From the NCBI GenBank assembly GCA_036555065.1, contig DATBLZ010000081.1:12701-76700 (forward strand): a stretch of DNA of 64,000 nucleotides, written 5' to 3'. The translations under genes and the position numbers were made by a program. Positions 1 through 8,843 of this stretch are shown here, one piece after another. Source of the stretch: DATBLZ01 sp036555065. Its GTDB lineage: Bacteria > Pseudomonadota > Gammaproteobacteria > Steroidobacterales > Rariloculaceae. The notes under the pieces were generated by a model. It had not been told where the DNA came from, did no database searches, and saw only the letters and a program-made list of their open reading frames with translations. Each line of letters opens with the position of its first letter. Position 1 is the stretch's first letter.

Positions 1-1153
1 ACAATCGGGCGTCGTCGCAGGTTATGGCGTCGAATGGGTCATCCTCGCAGGCGCACCGCCGCGCAATGCCGTAGTCGCGTATATAGAGCCCAATTCGCCG
101 GCGGCGGCCGCAAGCATCGCGCGCGGCGCACGCTTGCTCCAGGTCGACGGCGTCGATTTCGTCAACGGCCCGACACAAGCGAACGTCGATACGATCGTCG
201 CCGGCCTTTATCCGGAGAATGCCAACGAGAACCACACCTTCCAGATTCAGGACCTGTCCGGCACGATACGGACCGTCAATCTGACGTCGACGAACGTGAC
301 GCTGACGCCCGTGCAGAACGTGCGCACGATCGCGACGCAGACGGGACCCGTCGGCTACCTGCTCTTCAACGATCACATCTTGACGGCCGAGCAAGGGCTC
401 ATCGATGCGATCACGACCCTCGACAACGCCAACGTCGTCGACCTCGTGCTCGACATCCGCTACAACGGCGGCGGCTATCTCGCAATTGCGAGTGAACTTG
501 CGTATATGATCGCGGGGCCCGCGCAAATCCAGGGGCGCATTTTCGAAGACATCCGCTTCAACGCGAAGCATCCGAGCACGAACCCCGTGACGGGCCAGCC
601 GCTACAACCGTTCCCGTTCGCGGATACGACCGTCTTCGCGAACCCCGTACAGCTGTTGCCGACGCTCGGGCTGCAGCGCGTGTTCGTGCTCACGGGTCCG
701 AACACCTGCTCGGCGAGCGAGTCGATCATCAACAGCTTGCGCGGCATCGGCGTCGAGGTCGTGCAGATCGGCTCGAAGACGTGCGGAAAACCCTACGGCT
801 TCTATCCCGAAGACAACTGCGGAACGACGTATTTCACGATTCAATTCCAAGGCGTCAATGCGCTCGGATTCGGGGACTATGCCGACGGCTTCTCGGCGCA
901 GAACTCGGTGGGCACGCAGACGACGCCGATTCCCGGCTGCTCGGTCGCCGACGACTTCACGCACGCGCTCGGCGATGCCAACGAGTCGCGGTTTGCGGCG
1001 GCGCTCGCTTATCGCACCGGCGGCCAGGCGTCGTGCCCCGCGCCGTCGGGCCTCGGCGGCCCGGGGATGTCGAAGCCGAGCAACGCACTCGCTGCGGCCG
1101 AGGGCGAAATCCGCAAATCGCCGTTGCGCGAGAACCGCATTCTCTTGCGCTGA
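1..1153 (+). CDS. S41 family (C-terminal processing-type) serine peptidase, 5' truncated
   Basis: The reading frame is already open at base 2, so the N-terminus lies outside the window. The first residues read as a PDZ domain (VVAYIEPNSPAAAASIARGA, then LLQVDGVDF). A tail-protease core follows, with strand DLVLDIRYNGGGY, the nucleophile segment TCSASESIINSL (Ser within SAS) and the general-base segment GSKTCGKPYGF (Lys). This Ser/Lys arrangement is typical of the S41 family, which cleaves exported proteins in the envelope. The cysteines around the active site suggest disulfides and an extracytoplasmic location. The substrate is unknown. It ends 3 bp before the next lipoprotein gene and probably shares its transcript. 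Confidence 0.85.
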   Translation, partial: QSGVVAGYGVEWVILAGAPPRNAVVAYIEPNSPAAAASIARGARLLQVDGVDFVNGPTQANVDTIVAGLYPENANENHTFQIQDLSGTIRTVNLTSTNVTLTPVQNVRTIATQTGPVGYLLFNDHILTAEQGLIDAITTLDNANVVDLVLDIRYNGGGYLAIASELAYMIAGPAQIQGRIFEDIRFNAKHPSTNPVTGQPLQPFPFADTTVFANPVQLLPTLGLQRVFVLTGPNTCSASESIINSLRGIGVEVVQIGSKTCGKPYGFYPEDNCGTTYFTIQFQGVNALGFGDYADGFSAQNSVGTQTTPIPGCSVADDFTHALGDANESRFAAALAYRTGGQASCPAPSGLGGPGMSKPSNALAAAEGEIRKSPLRENRILLR

Positions 1154-1156
1154 GCC

Positions 1157-1534
1157 ATGCACCGTGTTTCCGCCGCATTCTTGGCGCTCGCGATCGCGGC
1201 GGGTTGCGGTCATCTCGCCGCGGACGAGGAACGCCCGGCCGTGCTCGTCGCTCCGACCGACGCGGTCCGCGCGGAGCTGCGCGCCGCGCTCACGGCTGCA
1301 CTCGGCCAAGCGCCGGTCGCGATCGCGGACGATGCGCTCACGCAGACCTACGTGCTCATCATCGACCGCGCGCCGGTTCGCGAGCTCGAGAATCGGCCGC
1401 TCGATGGGCGCGTCCTCGAGTCGACGGCCGAGCGCTTCGAGCTCGTTTTGACGTCGGGCGAATGCGTGCTGCGAAGACCCAGCGACTCATGGCACATGCG
1501 GCTCGCGAGCGCGACCTGCAGATCGATGTACTAG
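1157..1534 (+). CDS. Small predicted lipoprotein of unknown function
   Basis: A 125-residue protein with a basic start (MHR), a short hydrophobic stretch and a lipobox-like AAGC at residues 14-17, so it is predicted to be exported and lipidated. The mature part is about 108 residues long and contains two cysteines near the C-terminus (GECVLRR and SATCRSMY). I do not recognise the family. It follows the S41 peptidase gene by 3 bp, which suggests co-transcription and perhaps a role as partner or substrate. Its stop overlaps the convergent transporter gene by 4 bp (CTAG shared). Confidence 0.6.
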   Translation: MHRVSAAFLALAIAAGCGHLAADEERPAVLVAPTDAVRAELRAALTAALGQAPVAIADDALTQTYVLIIDRAPVRELENRPLDGRVLESTAERFELVLTSGECVLRRPSDSWHMRLASATCRSMY

Positions 1535-2472
1535 TCCACCAACTGCTTCGCTTCGGCGGTGCCGAGGATTTCCGGGTGCTTGAGACGCCGCGGCCGGCTG
1601 AGCATTGGATGCACGAGCACGGCGCCGAGAATGATCACTACGCCGAAATAGAAGAACGGCGTTAGCTCGCGCTGCTCGCCGAGCAGCACGATCGCGAGCA
1701 CGATCGCATATACGGGCTCGAGGCTGACCGCAAGCTGTGCCGCGAAGGCACTCATGTGCCGCAGCGCCACGAACGACAACGCAAACGGCAAGAGCGTGCA
1801 CGCGAGCGCGAGCGTCGCGAGCAGCAGCAGGTCGCGCTGTCCGGGGACGGCGAATACGTCGCCGGCAAACGGCGGGAACAAAAGCGGCATCAAAGGCGCA
1901 AGCGCAGTCAGCACGAGCACGCCCGCGCCGAGCTCGAGCGCCGTGACGGTCAGCGGCTCGCCATGATGGACGAAGCGTTTGTTGAGCGAACCGAAAATCG
2001 CCACGAGCAGCGCCGACAATGCGCCGACGGCGATGCCGAGCCGCATATTCGCCGGCACGCCGCCCGTGACGAGCGCGACGCCCGGCAGCACGGCAATGCC
2101 GAGCGCCAAATCGCGCCGCGAAAAACGCCCGCGCGTGAGCCAAGGCTCGACGAGCGCGGTGAATACGGTCGCAAGTGCAATGCAGGTCGCGGCAACCGAG
2201 GCATTGGCGAGCTTGATCGCGCCATAGAACGTGAGCCAATGGAGCGCGACGATTCCGCCGATGCCCGCGTACGCCAAGCAAAGCCGCAGCGACATCGTGC
2301 GCAGCGCGCGCCAGACGCGCGGCACGAACACAAGCACGATGACGACCAAGACCATGCGCCACCAGACGAGGGGTAACGCCGGCAGTGTGATGAGCTTGCC
2401 GAGGATTGCCGTGAATCCCCACAGCAGCACGCAGAAATGGATCTGCAGCTGGGCTTTCGTGGCCGCGTTCAT
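1531..2472 (-). CDS. EamA/DMT-superfamily permease
   Basis: A 313-residue, very hydrophobic protein with about ten predicted membrane helices arranged as two five-helix repeats, the usual length and layout of EamA (RhaT-type) drug/metabolite transporters. The N-terminal helix motif VLLWGFTAILGKLI and the late helix VSLEPVYAIVLAIVLLGEQ are typical. The substrate cannot be told from sequence. The ATG at 2472 is the first in frame, and no clear Shine-Dalgarno precedes it. It is divergent from the 2-hydroxyacid dehydrogenase gene, with 56 bp between the starts. Confidence 0.85.
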   Translation of the reverse strand: MNAATKAQLQIHFCVLLWGFTAILGKLITLPALPLVWWRMVLVVIVLVFVPRVWRALRTMSLRLCLAYAGIGGIVALHWLTFYGAIKLANASVAATCIALATVFTALVEPWLTRGRFSRRDLALGIAVLPGVALVTGGVPANMRLGIAVGALSALLVAIFGSLNKRFVHHGEPLTVTALELGAGVLVLTALAPLMPLLFPPFAGDVFAVPGQRDLLLLATLALACTLLPFALSFVALRHMSAFAAQLAVSLEPVYAIVLAIVLLGEQRELTPFFYFGVVIILGAVLVHPMLSRPRRLKHPEILGTAEAKQLVD

Positions 2473-2528
2473 GTCGTGACGTCAGCGAGGTTGCCGAGGC
2501 TCGTGCCAACGTTCATCATCCGGCGAGC

Positions 2529-3512
2529 ATGTCGGCAAAGCAATCATCCGCGCTCGAATCGACGAAGAAGCTCGCAATCCTCGATGACTACGAGCACACG
2601 GCGCTCGCGATCGCAGATTGGTCGCCCATCGCAGGCGACGTTGAGATTACCGTGTTCCACGATCATCTCGCCGACGAGACCGCGCTCGCCACGCGCCTCA
2701 GACCCTTTCACGTGATCTGCATCATGCGCGAGCGCACGCCGTTCCCGCGCTCACTGCTCGAGCGCCTCCCGAATCTCGCGCACCTCGTGACCTCGGGTAT
2801 GCGGAACCTCTCGCTCGATCTTGCGGCCGCCAAGGACCGGGGCATCGTCGTCACGGGCACACCGATCCTGCCGTATCCGGCCGCCGAGCACACGTGGGCG
2901 CTGATTCTCGCACTCGCGAAGCGCGTCCCTGCCGACGACCGCAACGTGCGCGCGGGCCACTGGGGCACGGCGCTCGGCGTCGGCCTCAACGGGAAAACGC
3001 TCGGCATAGTAGGTCTCGGCAAGCTCGGCGCCCAAGTCGCGCGCGTCGGGCTCGCGTTCGGCATGCGCGGCATCGCATGGAGCCCGAACTTGACGCGCGA
3101 GCGTTGCGCAGAAGCCGGCGTCGAGCTCGTGCCGAAGGAGACGCTCTTCAGCGAGGCGGACTTCATCACGATTCACTTGCAGCTCAGCGCGCGCAGCCGC
3201 GGGCTCATCACGGCGGCCGATTTCAAGCTCATGAAGCCGACCGCGTTCCTGATCAACACGAGCCGCGGCCCGATCGCCGACGAGGCCGCGCTCGTCGCCG
3301 CGCTCGAGCAAGGCGCCATCGCCGGCGCCGGGCTCGACGTGTTCGACGTCGAGCCGCTGCCGAGCGACCATCCGCTCCGGCGCCTGCCGAACACGGTCGT
3401 GACCCCGCACCAGGGCTACGTGACCGTCGAGAACTATCGCTCGTCGTTCGCGGGCGCCGTCGCCAACGTGCGCGCGTGGCTCGACGGCCGGATCGTCAAT
3501 TCGTTGCTGTAG
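2529..3512 (+). CDS. D-2-hydroxyacid dehydrogenase family protein
   Basis: A 327-residue NAD(P)-dependent oxidoreductase of the D-isomer-specific 2-hydroxyacid dehydrogenase family, which interconverts 2-keto and D-2-hydroxy acids. The Rossmann motif GLGKLGAQVARVG lies near residues 160-172. The catalytic set is visible: Arg in INTSRGPI, Glu in DVEPL and His in TPHQGY. Length and domain order (split substrate domain around the nucleotide-binding domain) match the family. Specificity cannot be assigned. The ATG at 2529 has no strong Shine-Dalgarno. A REP-like palindrome begins 3 bp after the stop. Confidence 0.88.
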   Translation: MSAKQSSALESTKKLAILDDYEHTALAIADWSPIAGDVEITVFHDHLADETALATRLRPFHVICIMRERTPFPRSLLERLPNLAHLVTSGMRNLSLDLAAAKDRGIVVTGTPILPYPAAEHTWALILALAKRVPADDRNVRAGHWGTALGVGLNGKTLGIVGLGKLGAQVARVGLAFGMRGIAWSPNLTRERCAEAGVELVPKETLFSEADFITIHLQLSARSRGLITAADFKLMKPTAFLINTSRGPIADEAALVAALEQGAIAGAGLDVFDVEPLPSDHPLRRLPNTVVTPHQGYVTVENYRSSFAGAVANVRAWLDGRIVNSLL

Positions 3513-3514
3513 AA

Positions 3515-3540
3515 TCGCGGCTAAAGCCGCTCCCACAAGA
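3515..3540 (-). repeat. REP-like palindromic element, copy 1
   Basis: Read on the minus strand this is GTGGGAGCGGCTTTAGCCGC followed by GA, with a leading TCTT. GCGGCT and AGCCGC form the stem. The same core occurs in inverted orientation at 4848, so the two copies bracket the sugar dehydrogenase gene. Elements of this type are known in many Gammaproteobacteria as REP/BIME units. Confidence 0.85.
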
Positions 3541-3569
3541 GAAGTAACTTCCTCCGATAGGAGACATTA

Positions 3570-4844
3570 ATGACGTTTCGCCGATCGGCGTTTCTCGGAG
3601 CGCTCGCTGTTTGCGCGTGCGCAGCGCGTGCGCAGACGCCTGAGCCCACGCCCGCGTTCGCGGGGCAAACGGACGCGCCGCCCGCGCGCGAGTCCGCGTA
3701 CCAAGTCGACGTCATTACGGATCAGCTCACGGGCCCGTGGGCCGTCGCGTTCCTCCCCGATGGCAATTTCCTCGTCTCGGAGCGGCGCGGCACGCTGCGG
3801 ACCGTGACCCCGGATGGCAGAATCTCGGAGCCGATCACAGGCGTCCCGCCCGTCAAAGTCGTCGCGGCACAGAGCTTTCACGAGATCGTGCTCGACCCGA
3901 GCTTCGCCGCGAACCGCCTCGTGTACTTCACCTACTTTGCGCCGCCGAAGGGCGAGGCGCCGCGCGAGTGGCCGATCGAGCACTTTTACAACGAAGTCTG
4001 GGACAAAACGCTCGCCGAGCGCCGCGTGCTCGATCTCGGCACGGAGACGGTCGCGCGCGCGCGGTTGAGCGAGGATAACCGGCGCCTCGAGAACCTCGAC
4101 GTCATCGCCGAGAGCCGCGTCGAGCGGCGCATCGTCTTCGCGCCCGACGGCACGCTGTTCGTCACGGGCGCCGACGCGTTTCGCTTCTACGACAGCGATC
4201 TCGACAGCCTCGAGCATTCGACGCCGCTCGAGCCCGACGTGCGGCGCAACTTCACGGGCCGCGTAATCCGCATCAACCCCGACGGCACGATCCCTAAGGA
4301 CAACCCGTGGCTCGGCCGCGCGACCGTCGATCGCGCGACATTCGCGCACGGCTTCAAGGATCCCGAAGGCGCGGCGATCAATCCCGCGACCGGCGAGCTC
4401 TGGCTCGTCGACCACGGCCCGCAAGGCGGCGATGAGATCAACATCGTGCGCGCGGGTCGCGATTACGGGTGGCCCGAGGTTTCCTACGGCGTGCAGTACG
4501 ACGCGCGCCAGGCCGACGGCCGCAAGAACGTGCCCGTCGGCTCCGGACGCACGGCGATGGAGGGTGTCGAGCAGCCGATCTACTACTGGGTTCCGTCGAT
4601 CGCGCCGTCGGGCATGGCTTTTTACACGGGCGATCTATTCCCCGAGTGGCGCGGCAACCTCTTCGTGGGCGCGATGGCGGGCCGCCACCTCGTGCGCCTC
4701 GTGCTCGAAGGCGAGCGCGTCGTCGCCGAGGAAAAGCTGCTCGAGGAGCTCGACACGCGCATCCGCGAGGTCCGCCAGGGCCCGGACGGCGCGCTGTACG
4801 TGCTCGCGACGAACTTGCTGCTGCGCTTGGTACCGTCGCGCTGA
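3570..4844 (+). CDS. PQQ-dependent sugar dehydrogenase family protein (soluble GDH / YliI type), exported
   Basis: A 424-residue protein with a signal peptide (MTFRRSAFLGALAVCACAARAQ) and the six-bladed propeller fold expected for the GSDH family. Marker segments are GPWAVAFLPDGNFLVSERRG, WLVDHGPQGGDEIN and RDYGWPEVSYG. The family includes soluble glucose dehydrogenase and E. coli YliI, which oxidise aldose sugars in the periplasm with PQQ. The sugar here is unknown and some relatives have lost activity. The ATG at 3570 is preceded by TAGGAGACATTA, a good Shine-Dalgarno. REP-like elements flank the gene on both sides in opposite orientation. A related gene lies at 31106. Confidence 0.88.
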   Translation: MTFRRSAFLGALAVCACAARAQTPEPTPAFAGQTDAPPARESAYQVDVITDQLTGPWAVAFLPDGNFLVSERRGTLRTVTPDGRISEPITGVPPVKVVAAQSFHEIVLDPSFAANRLVYFTYFAPPKGEAPREWPIEHFYNEVWDKTLAERRVLDLGTETVARARLSEDNRRLENLDVIAESRVERRIVFAPDGTLFVTGADAFRFYDSDLDSLEHSTPLEPDVRRNFTGRVIRINPDGTIPKDNPWLGRATVDRATFAHGFKDPEGAAINPATGELWLVDHGPQGGDEINIVRAGRDYGWPEVSYGVQYDARQADGRKNVPVGSGRTAMEGVEQPIYYWVPSIAPSGMAFYTGDLFPEWRGNLFVGAMAGRHLVRLVLEGERVVAEEKLLEELDTRIREVRQGPDGALYVLATNLLLRLVPSR

Positions 4845-4847
4845 TCG

Positions 4848-4870
4848 GTGGGAGCGGCTTTAGCCGCGAA
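4848..4870 (+). repeat. REP-like palindromic element, copy 2
   Basis: GGTGGGAGCGGCTTTAGCCG followed by CGAA, 3 bp after the preceding stop codon. The core is identical to copy 1 at 3515 but in the opposite orientation. Such an element at a gene end can act as an mRNA-stabilising hairpin; that role is inference here. Confidence 0.85.
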
Positions 4871-4893
4871 CTGCACTACGATGGTGCATAAAT

Positions 4894-4931
4894 CCCTCCG
4901 CGGAGGGCTCGGACGCTTCCGCGGAAGCGTC
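4894..4931. repeat. Two adjacent perfect palindromes
   Basis: CCCTCCGCGGAGGG at 4894-4907 and GACGCTTCCGCGGAAGCGTC at 4912-4931 are each perfect self-complementary inverted repeats, 4 bp apart, in the gap between the sugar dehydrogenase and the VOC gene. No T tract follows, so they are not textbook intrinsic terminators. The first palindrome has a near copy at 45294 (CCCTCCGCAGAGGG), which suggests a dispersed repeat. Confidence 0.7.
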
Positions 4932-5026
4932 TCTTGAGAAGTTACTTGAGGTTCGTTCAGGTTCGCCCTCGGGCCTGGATATCGACCTCTTTATACTGCC
5001 GTGCGACGACCGACCTGGGGGAACGC

Positions 5027-5890
5027 ATGAGGAAACCTTACAGCTTTTCGATCGCGGTGCTGGTGCTCGCTGCTTCGCCCTTCGCCGCGCGCGCCGAGCT
5101 CTCGAACCATGAAGCCCCCATCATCGTCGGCCACTATCACTTGAACGTCACGAGCATCGAGGAGCACAAGCGCTTCTGGGTCGATACGCTCGGCGGCACT
5201 GCGACAAAGATCGGCGGCGTCGACGTCATCGAGTTTCCGGACGTCTATCTCTTCTTGCGGGAGCAGCCGCCGACGGGCCCCACGCGCGGCACGACGCTCG
5301 ATCACATCGGCTTCGCGGTGCCCGACGTGCCGGCCTTGACGACGAAAGTCGTTGCCGCCGGCTACGCGCTCACGGTCGGCCGTGAGCCCGCGCCCGGAGA
5401 GACCGCAAGCCCGCCGACCGCGGGCAATTACGGGCGGTTCTCGTACCTCGTCGGCCCCGACGGCGTCAAAGTCGAGCTCGTCACGAGCATGGCGGAGAAC
5501 CCGCCGCCGATCGTGCATCATCACGTCCACTTCGTGAATCGCGATTTCGTAGCGATGCAGCAGTGGTACATGAAGGCGTTCAACGCGACGCTGCGCCCCG
5601 GGCAAACCGACTTCTTCATCGGCGCGGACCTGCCCGGCGTCGGCTACATGCTGAACTTCTTCAGTTGGCTGCCGGATGAGAATCTCGTCGGCACGGCAGG
5701 TCGCGCCGTCGACCACGTGGGCTTCGAGGTCCGCAATCTCGAGCGCTTCTGCGCGGAGCTCGAGGCCAAAGGCCTCTCGCTCACTTCACCTTACGAACGT
5801 TCGGCCGAGACCGGCCTTGCGCATGCCACGCTCACGGACCCGTGGGGCACGGTCATCGAGCTCACGGAAGGTCTGCGCGGCGCGCGCTGA
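5027..5890 (+). CDS. Exported two-domain VOC (glyoxalase-fold) protein
   Basis: The chosen ATG at 5027 follows CTGGGGGAACGC and opens a signal peptide (MRKPYSFSIAVLVLAASPFAARA); upstream in-frame starts would bury it. The mature protein holds two glyoxalase/dioxygenase-fold halves. The first starts at HYHLNVTSIEEHKRFW and ends near GPDGVKVELV. The second runs from HHVHFVNRDFVAMQQWY to DPWGTVIELTEGL. His and Glu at the usual VOC metal positions are visible in both halves. The family covers metal-dependent isomerases, lyases and ring-cleaving dioxygenases. No substrate is assignable, and export is uncommon for it. Confidence 0.8.
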   Translation: MRKPYSFSIAVLVLAASPFAARAELSNHEAPIIVGHYHLNVTSIEEHKRFWVDTLGGTATKIGGVDVIEFPDVYLFLREQPPTGPTRGTTLDHIGFAVPDVPALTTKVVAAGYALTVGREPAPGETASPPTAGNYGRFSYLVGPDGVKVELVTSMAENPPPIVHHHVHFVNRDFVAMQQWYMKAFNATLRPGQTDFFIGADLPGVGYMLNFFSWLPDENLVGTAGRAVDHVGFEVRNLERFCAELEAKGLSLTSPYERSAETGLAHATLTDPWGTVIELTEGLRGAR

Positions 5891-5895
5891 CGTTC

Positions 5896-7086
5896 TTAGG
5901 CCTCCGCGATGCGGCGGTGCTGTTTTTGATCCCAGCGCGAAATGACCTTGGGCATTTCGGCGGCCGCCACAGGCGGGCTCACGTAATACCCTTGTGCGCA
6001 ATCGCACGCAACGGTGCCGAGAAACTCCAACGTCGCCTCGTTCTCGACGCCTTCCGCGCAAACGGTGAGATTGAGCTTGTGCGCGAGCGAGACCAACGCG
6101 TCGACCATGATCGACGCTTCCTTCGATTCCGTGACTTTCAGCACGAGGGACTTGTCGATCTTCATCTCGTTGAACGGCATTCTGAAGAGCTGCGTCAGCG
6201 ACGAATAACCGATGCCGAAATCGTCTATCGCGAGATTGATGTTCTTGATGCGCAGCCGCGTCAGGATATCGAAGGTCTCGGGCCGCTGCTCGAGCATCGC
6301 CGTCTCGGTGACCTCGAGAGTCAGCGCTTCCGGTTCTATCGAGTGCTCCGCCAACGTCGCCTCTAGGCGGTCGGGAAAATCGATATCGGCGATCAGCATG
6401 GCGGCGATGTTGATGCGCAGCCCGATGTTGACGCGCATGGCCTGCCAACCCTTGAGCTGCTGAACACCGCGCTGGATGACGAAGTCGGTCATCGCGCGGC
6501 TCAAGCCGTGCTGCTCACCCATTGAGAGGAACGCATCGGGCGTCAACAGGCCGCGAATCGGGTGGTTCCAGCGCAACAGCGCTTCGACGGCGGCGATGTC
6601 CCAGCTGTTGTCGGCAAAGCGCCGTATCGTCGGCTGGTAGTAAACCAACAGCTCGCTCTTCTCGATGGCTTGCTCGAGATCGTGCGCCGTCAGCGGCCGC
6701 AGCGCAGCGTGCGCACGCTCGAAACGCTGGAGGAGCTCATCGGGATCGAACGGCTTCTGGAGCGTCCCGAGCATCTTCAGCCCTTTGCCGAGACCATACT
6801 GCTCCGCGGATGCAATCGTGCGCTCGTCCATGCCCGTCACGAGGAAAATCCCGGCGCGAACGTTGGCCTCGGCGAGGAGACGCAGCATCCGGACACCGTC
6901 GCCGCCGGGCATCTGCAGGTCGAGGACAATTACGTCCGGGTGCTTCTCTTCGAGTTGCTGTCGAAAAGCCGCCTGTGACGTAAGCGCGGTCGCGGCGAAC
7001 CCCGCGCGGGCGCCGATCGCAGCGACGAGACTCGCGATCTCTTCCTCGTCGTCGAGCGCGATAAGCAGCGGATCTTTGTTCGCCAC
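5896..7086 (-). CDS. Response regulator with EAL phosphodiesterase domain (REC-EAL)
   Basis: A 396-residue protein predicted to hydrolyse c-di-GMP under phosphorylation control. The receiver domain (residues 5-120) has the acidic pair at 12-13, phospho-acceptor Asp56 in VIVLDLQMP and Lys111 in LQKPF. The EAL domain (about 135-390) keeps E-A-L at 168-170, Asp288-Asp289 in LAIDDFGIGYSSL, Lys309, Glu345 in CAEGVE and Gln365, so catalysis looks intact. The start is GTG at 7086, preceded on its strand by AAGAGGAGGTTGAC, a near-perfect Shine-Dalgarno. It begins 1 bp after the histidine kinase stop, so the two form an operon and probably a cognate pair. Confidence 0.92.
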   Translation of the reverse strand: MANKDPLLIALDDEEEIASLVAAIGARAGFAATALTSQAAFRQQLEEKHPDVIVLDLQMPGGDGVRMLRLLAEANVRAGIFLVTGMDERTIASAEQYGLGKGLKMLGTLQKPFDPDELLQRFERAHAALRPLTAHDLEQAIEKSELLVYYQPTIRRFADNSWDIAAVEALLRWNHPIRGLLTPDAFLSMGEQHGLSRAMTDFVIQRGVQQLKGWQAMRVNIGLRINIAAMLIADIDFPDRLEATLAEHSIEPEALTLEVTETAMLEQRPETFDILTRLRIKNINLAIDDFGIGYSSLTQLFRMPFNEMKIDKSLVLKVTESKEASIMVDALVSLAHKLNLTVCAEGVENEATLEFLGTVACDCAQGYYVSPPVAAAEMPKVISRWDQKQHRRIAEA

Positions 7087-7087
7087 G

Positions 7088-8626
7088 TCAACCTCCTCTT
7101 ACGGCGCTACGAACTGCGCGCGTCAAGTCACCAAGACTGAATGGCTTGGTGACGCGCACGGGATCGATCGCCCATTTGAAGCTTGCATCCCCGACAACGA
7201 TGATTCCCGTCGATTCGTTGCGCGCGCTGATGACCTCGTTGATGCGTTCCACGAGCGCCTCGGAAAGCGCGTGCGAATCGAGAACCAAGGCAGAAGCGCC
7301 GCGCGCGCCGACCAGCGACAACGCCGCCTCCGTGAGCTCGCCAGGCACGACGTCATAGCCGACGGCGGACAATATCTGCTCGATCGTCGCGCGGAAGTCC
7401 GCGTCGAGCGAGAGCACGAGGATCGTTTCGTCGCCGCCCGGCAGCGCTTTGAGAGGCATCGTCATCTCGGCGGTATCGCCCTTCTCCTTGTCGAGCGCAG
7501 GCAGAAAGAGCGTTACTGCAGTCCCCTGTTGGGGCTGGCTCTGCAAGGTCACGGTGCCGCCGGCCCGCTCTGCGAACCAGCGCACCATGGGGAGCCCGAG
7601 CCCGTTGCCTTTGCTGCCTTTGGTCGAGAAGAAGGGCTCGAAAACCCGTTCGAGAACCTTCTCGGGGATGCCGCAGCCGTCGTCGCGGACGGCGATAGCC
7701 ACGTAGCGGCCGGGTTTGAGGCTCTGTGCCGGCGCGGCCGCGCCATCGAGGTCGACGCGCGAGACCTTGATCGATACCGTGCCGCCGGAACCCACGAGCG
7801 CATCGCGGGCATTGACGACGAGATTCGTCACTACGCTTTCGAGCTGCGCCCGGTTGACGCGTACTGCCGGCGCGTTCTGGTCGACATCGGTTTCGAGCTT
7901 GACGCGGGAGCCGAGAACCGCAATGAACAACGGCGACAAAGACGCAACGACTTTTTGCGGGCTGACGATCGTCACCTCCGACTCGGCGTCGGCACCGCGT
8001 GCGAACGCCATGAGCTGGCGGAGGAGATCGGCGCCGCGCTTCGCTGCGTCCCGCGCGCGCTTGAGCTTCTCATGCGTCGCCGCGTCCGCGCGGACGGCTT
8101 CCGCAGCGAGGTAGAGGTTGCCAACGAGCACCGTAAGAAGATTGTTGACGTCATGCGAGACGCCTGCGGCCAGTTTCATGGCGCTTTCGGTGCCGGCCAT
8201 CTTGAGCAGCGTGCTGCGAAATTGGTGCCCTTCGGTGCCGTCGACGAAGAGGCCGCGCAGGTAAGAGCTGCCTGCGCCTTGCGACCGAACGTGCTCCACG
8301 GTGCCGCGCAGAACGACGTCGCGATTGTCGTTTGCGACGAGGTGCAATTCCATTTCACGTGCCTCGTTCCCGCCGAGGGTTTGCTCCCACATTCCCCAAT
8401 CAGCGGGATGGAGCAGGTAATCTCGTAATGAGGGCTTCGCATGACTACTCTCGAGCGATCCAGCGCCGAGCAATCTCCAAAACGTATCGTTCGCTTCGAG
8501 CAACCGACCGTCCGGCGAAGCGATGACGCCCGCGATCACGGGGCTCTGCCGAATCGATTCGGGTAGAGCCTCCGCGCGCATCGATCTCGTTCGGGCCGGC
8601 GCCGACATCTCTGGGATCGACCCCAC
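7088..8626 (-). CDS. Hybrid sensor histidine kinase (PAS-HisKA-HATPase-REC)
   Basis: A protein of up to 512 residues. A PAS-like segment (about residues 22-130, starting SPVIAGVIASPDGRLLEANDTFW) precedes an H-box with His158 in AAGVSHDVNNLL. The ATPase boxes follow: NLVVNARDAL (N), DDGCGIP (G1), FEPFFSTK (F) and GNGLGLPMV (G2). A C-terminal receiver has Asp in ALVLDSHA and Lys in VTKPF. No membrane helix is seen, so sensing is probably cytoplasmic. The start is uncertain: GTG at 8626 with GGAG one base upstream, or ATG at 8608. It is co-transcribed with the REC-EAL gene and divergent from the MSHA operon, so pilus control is a plausible output. Confidence 0.88.
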   Translation of the reverse strand: MGSIPEMSAPARTRSMRAEALPESIRQSPVIAGVIASPDGRLLEANDTFWRLLGAGSLESSHAKPSLRDYLLHPADWGMWEQTLGGNEAREMELHLVANDNRDVVLRGTVEHVRSQGAGSSYLRGLFVDGTEGHQFRSTLLKMAGTESAMKLAAGVSHDVNNLLTVLVGNLYLAAEAVRADAATHEKLKRARDAAKRGADLLRQLMAFARGADAESEVTIVSPQKVVASLSPLFIAVLGSRVKLETDVDQNAPAVRVNRAQLESVVTNLVVNARDALVGSGGTVSIKVSRVDLDGAAAPAQSLKPGRYVAIAVRDDGCGIPEKVLERVFEPFFSTKGSKGNGLGLPMVRWFAERAGGTVTLQSQPQQGTAVTLFLPALDKEKGDTAEMTMPLKALPGGDETILVLSLDADFRATIEQILSAVGYDVVPGELTEAALSLVGARGASALVLDSHALSEALVERINEVISARNESTGIIVVGDASFKWAIDPVRVTKPFSLGDLTRAVRSAVRGG

Positions 8627-8843
8627 ACTCCGTTAGTACATGCAAGTATGGGAGTCCGCGCACCACAACCGCTCAGCCGTAGATCACAGTTCTGCGGCGC
8701 CCGGCAATGTCCAAACTGAGACTCGGCTCTCAGAGCCTTCGCCCCGGACGTATTAAGTTTAATGGCGAGAAGCGGCAGGGCTTTGGCTCGGTGCCGCCTC
8801 ATGGGTCTTGGAAGGCTGCGCTTGGCGCTGCACGGTGGTCGCA
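8627..8843. promoter_or_regulatory. Divergent intergenic region between kinase and MSHA operon
   Basis: These 217 bp separate the minus-strand kinase/EAL operon from mshI and must carry promoters for both. I see a small perfect hairpin GGCTCT-C-AGAGCC at 8725-8737 and an AT-rich TATTAAGTTTAA at 8751 that could be a -10 region for the pilus operon. No matching -35 hexamer was recognised, so the promoter assignment is weak. Confidence 0.4.
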
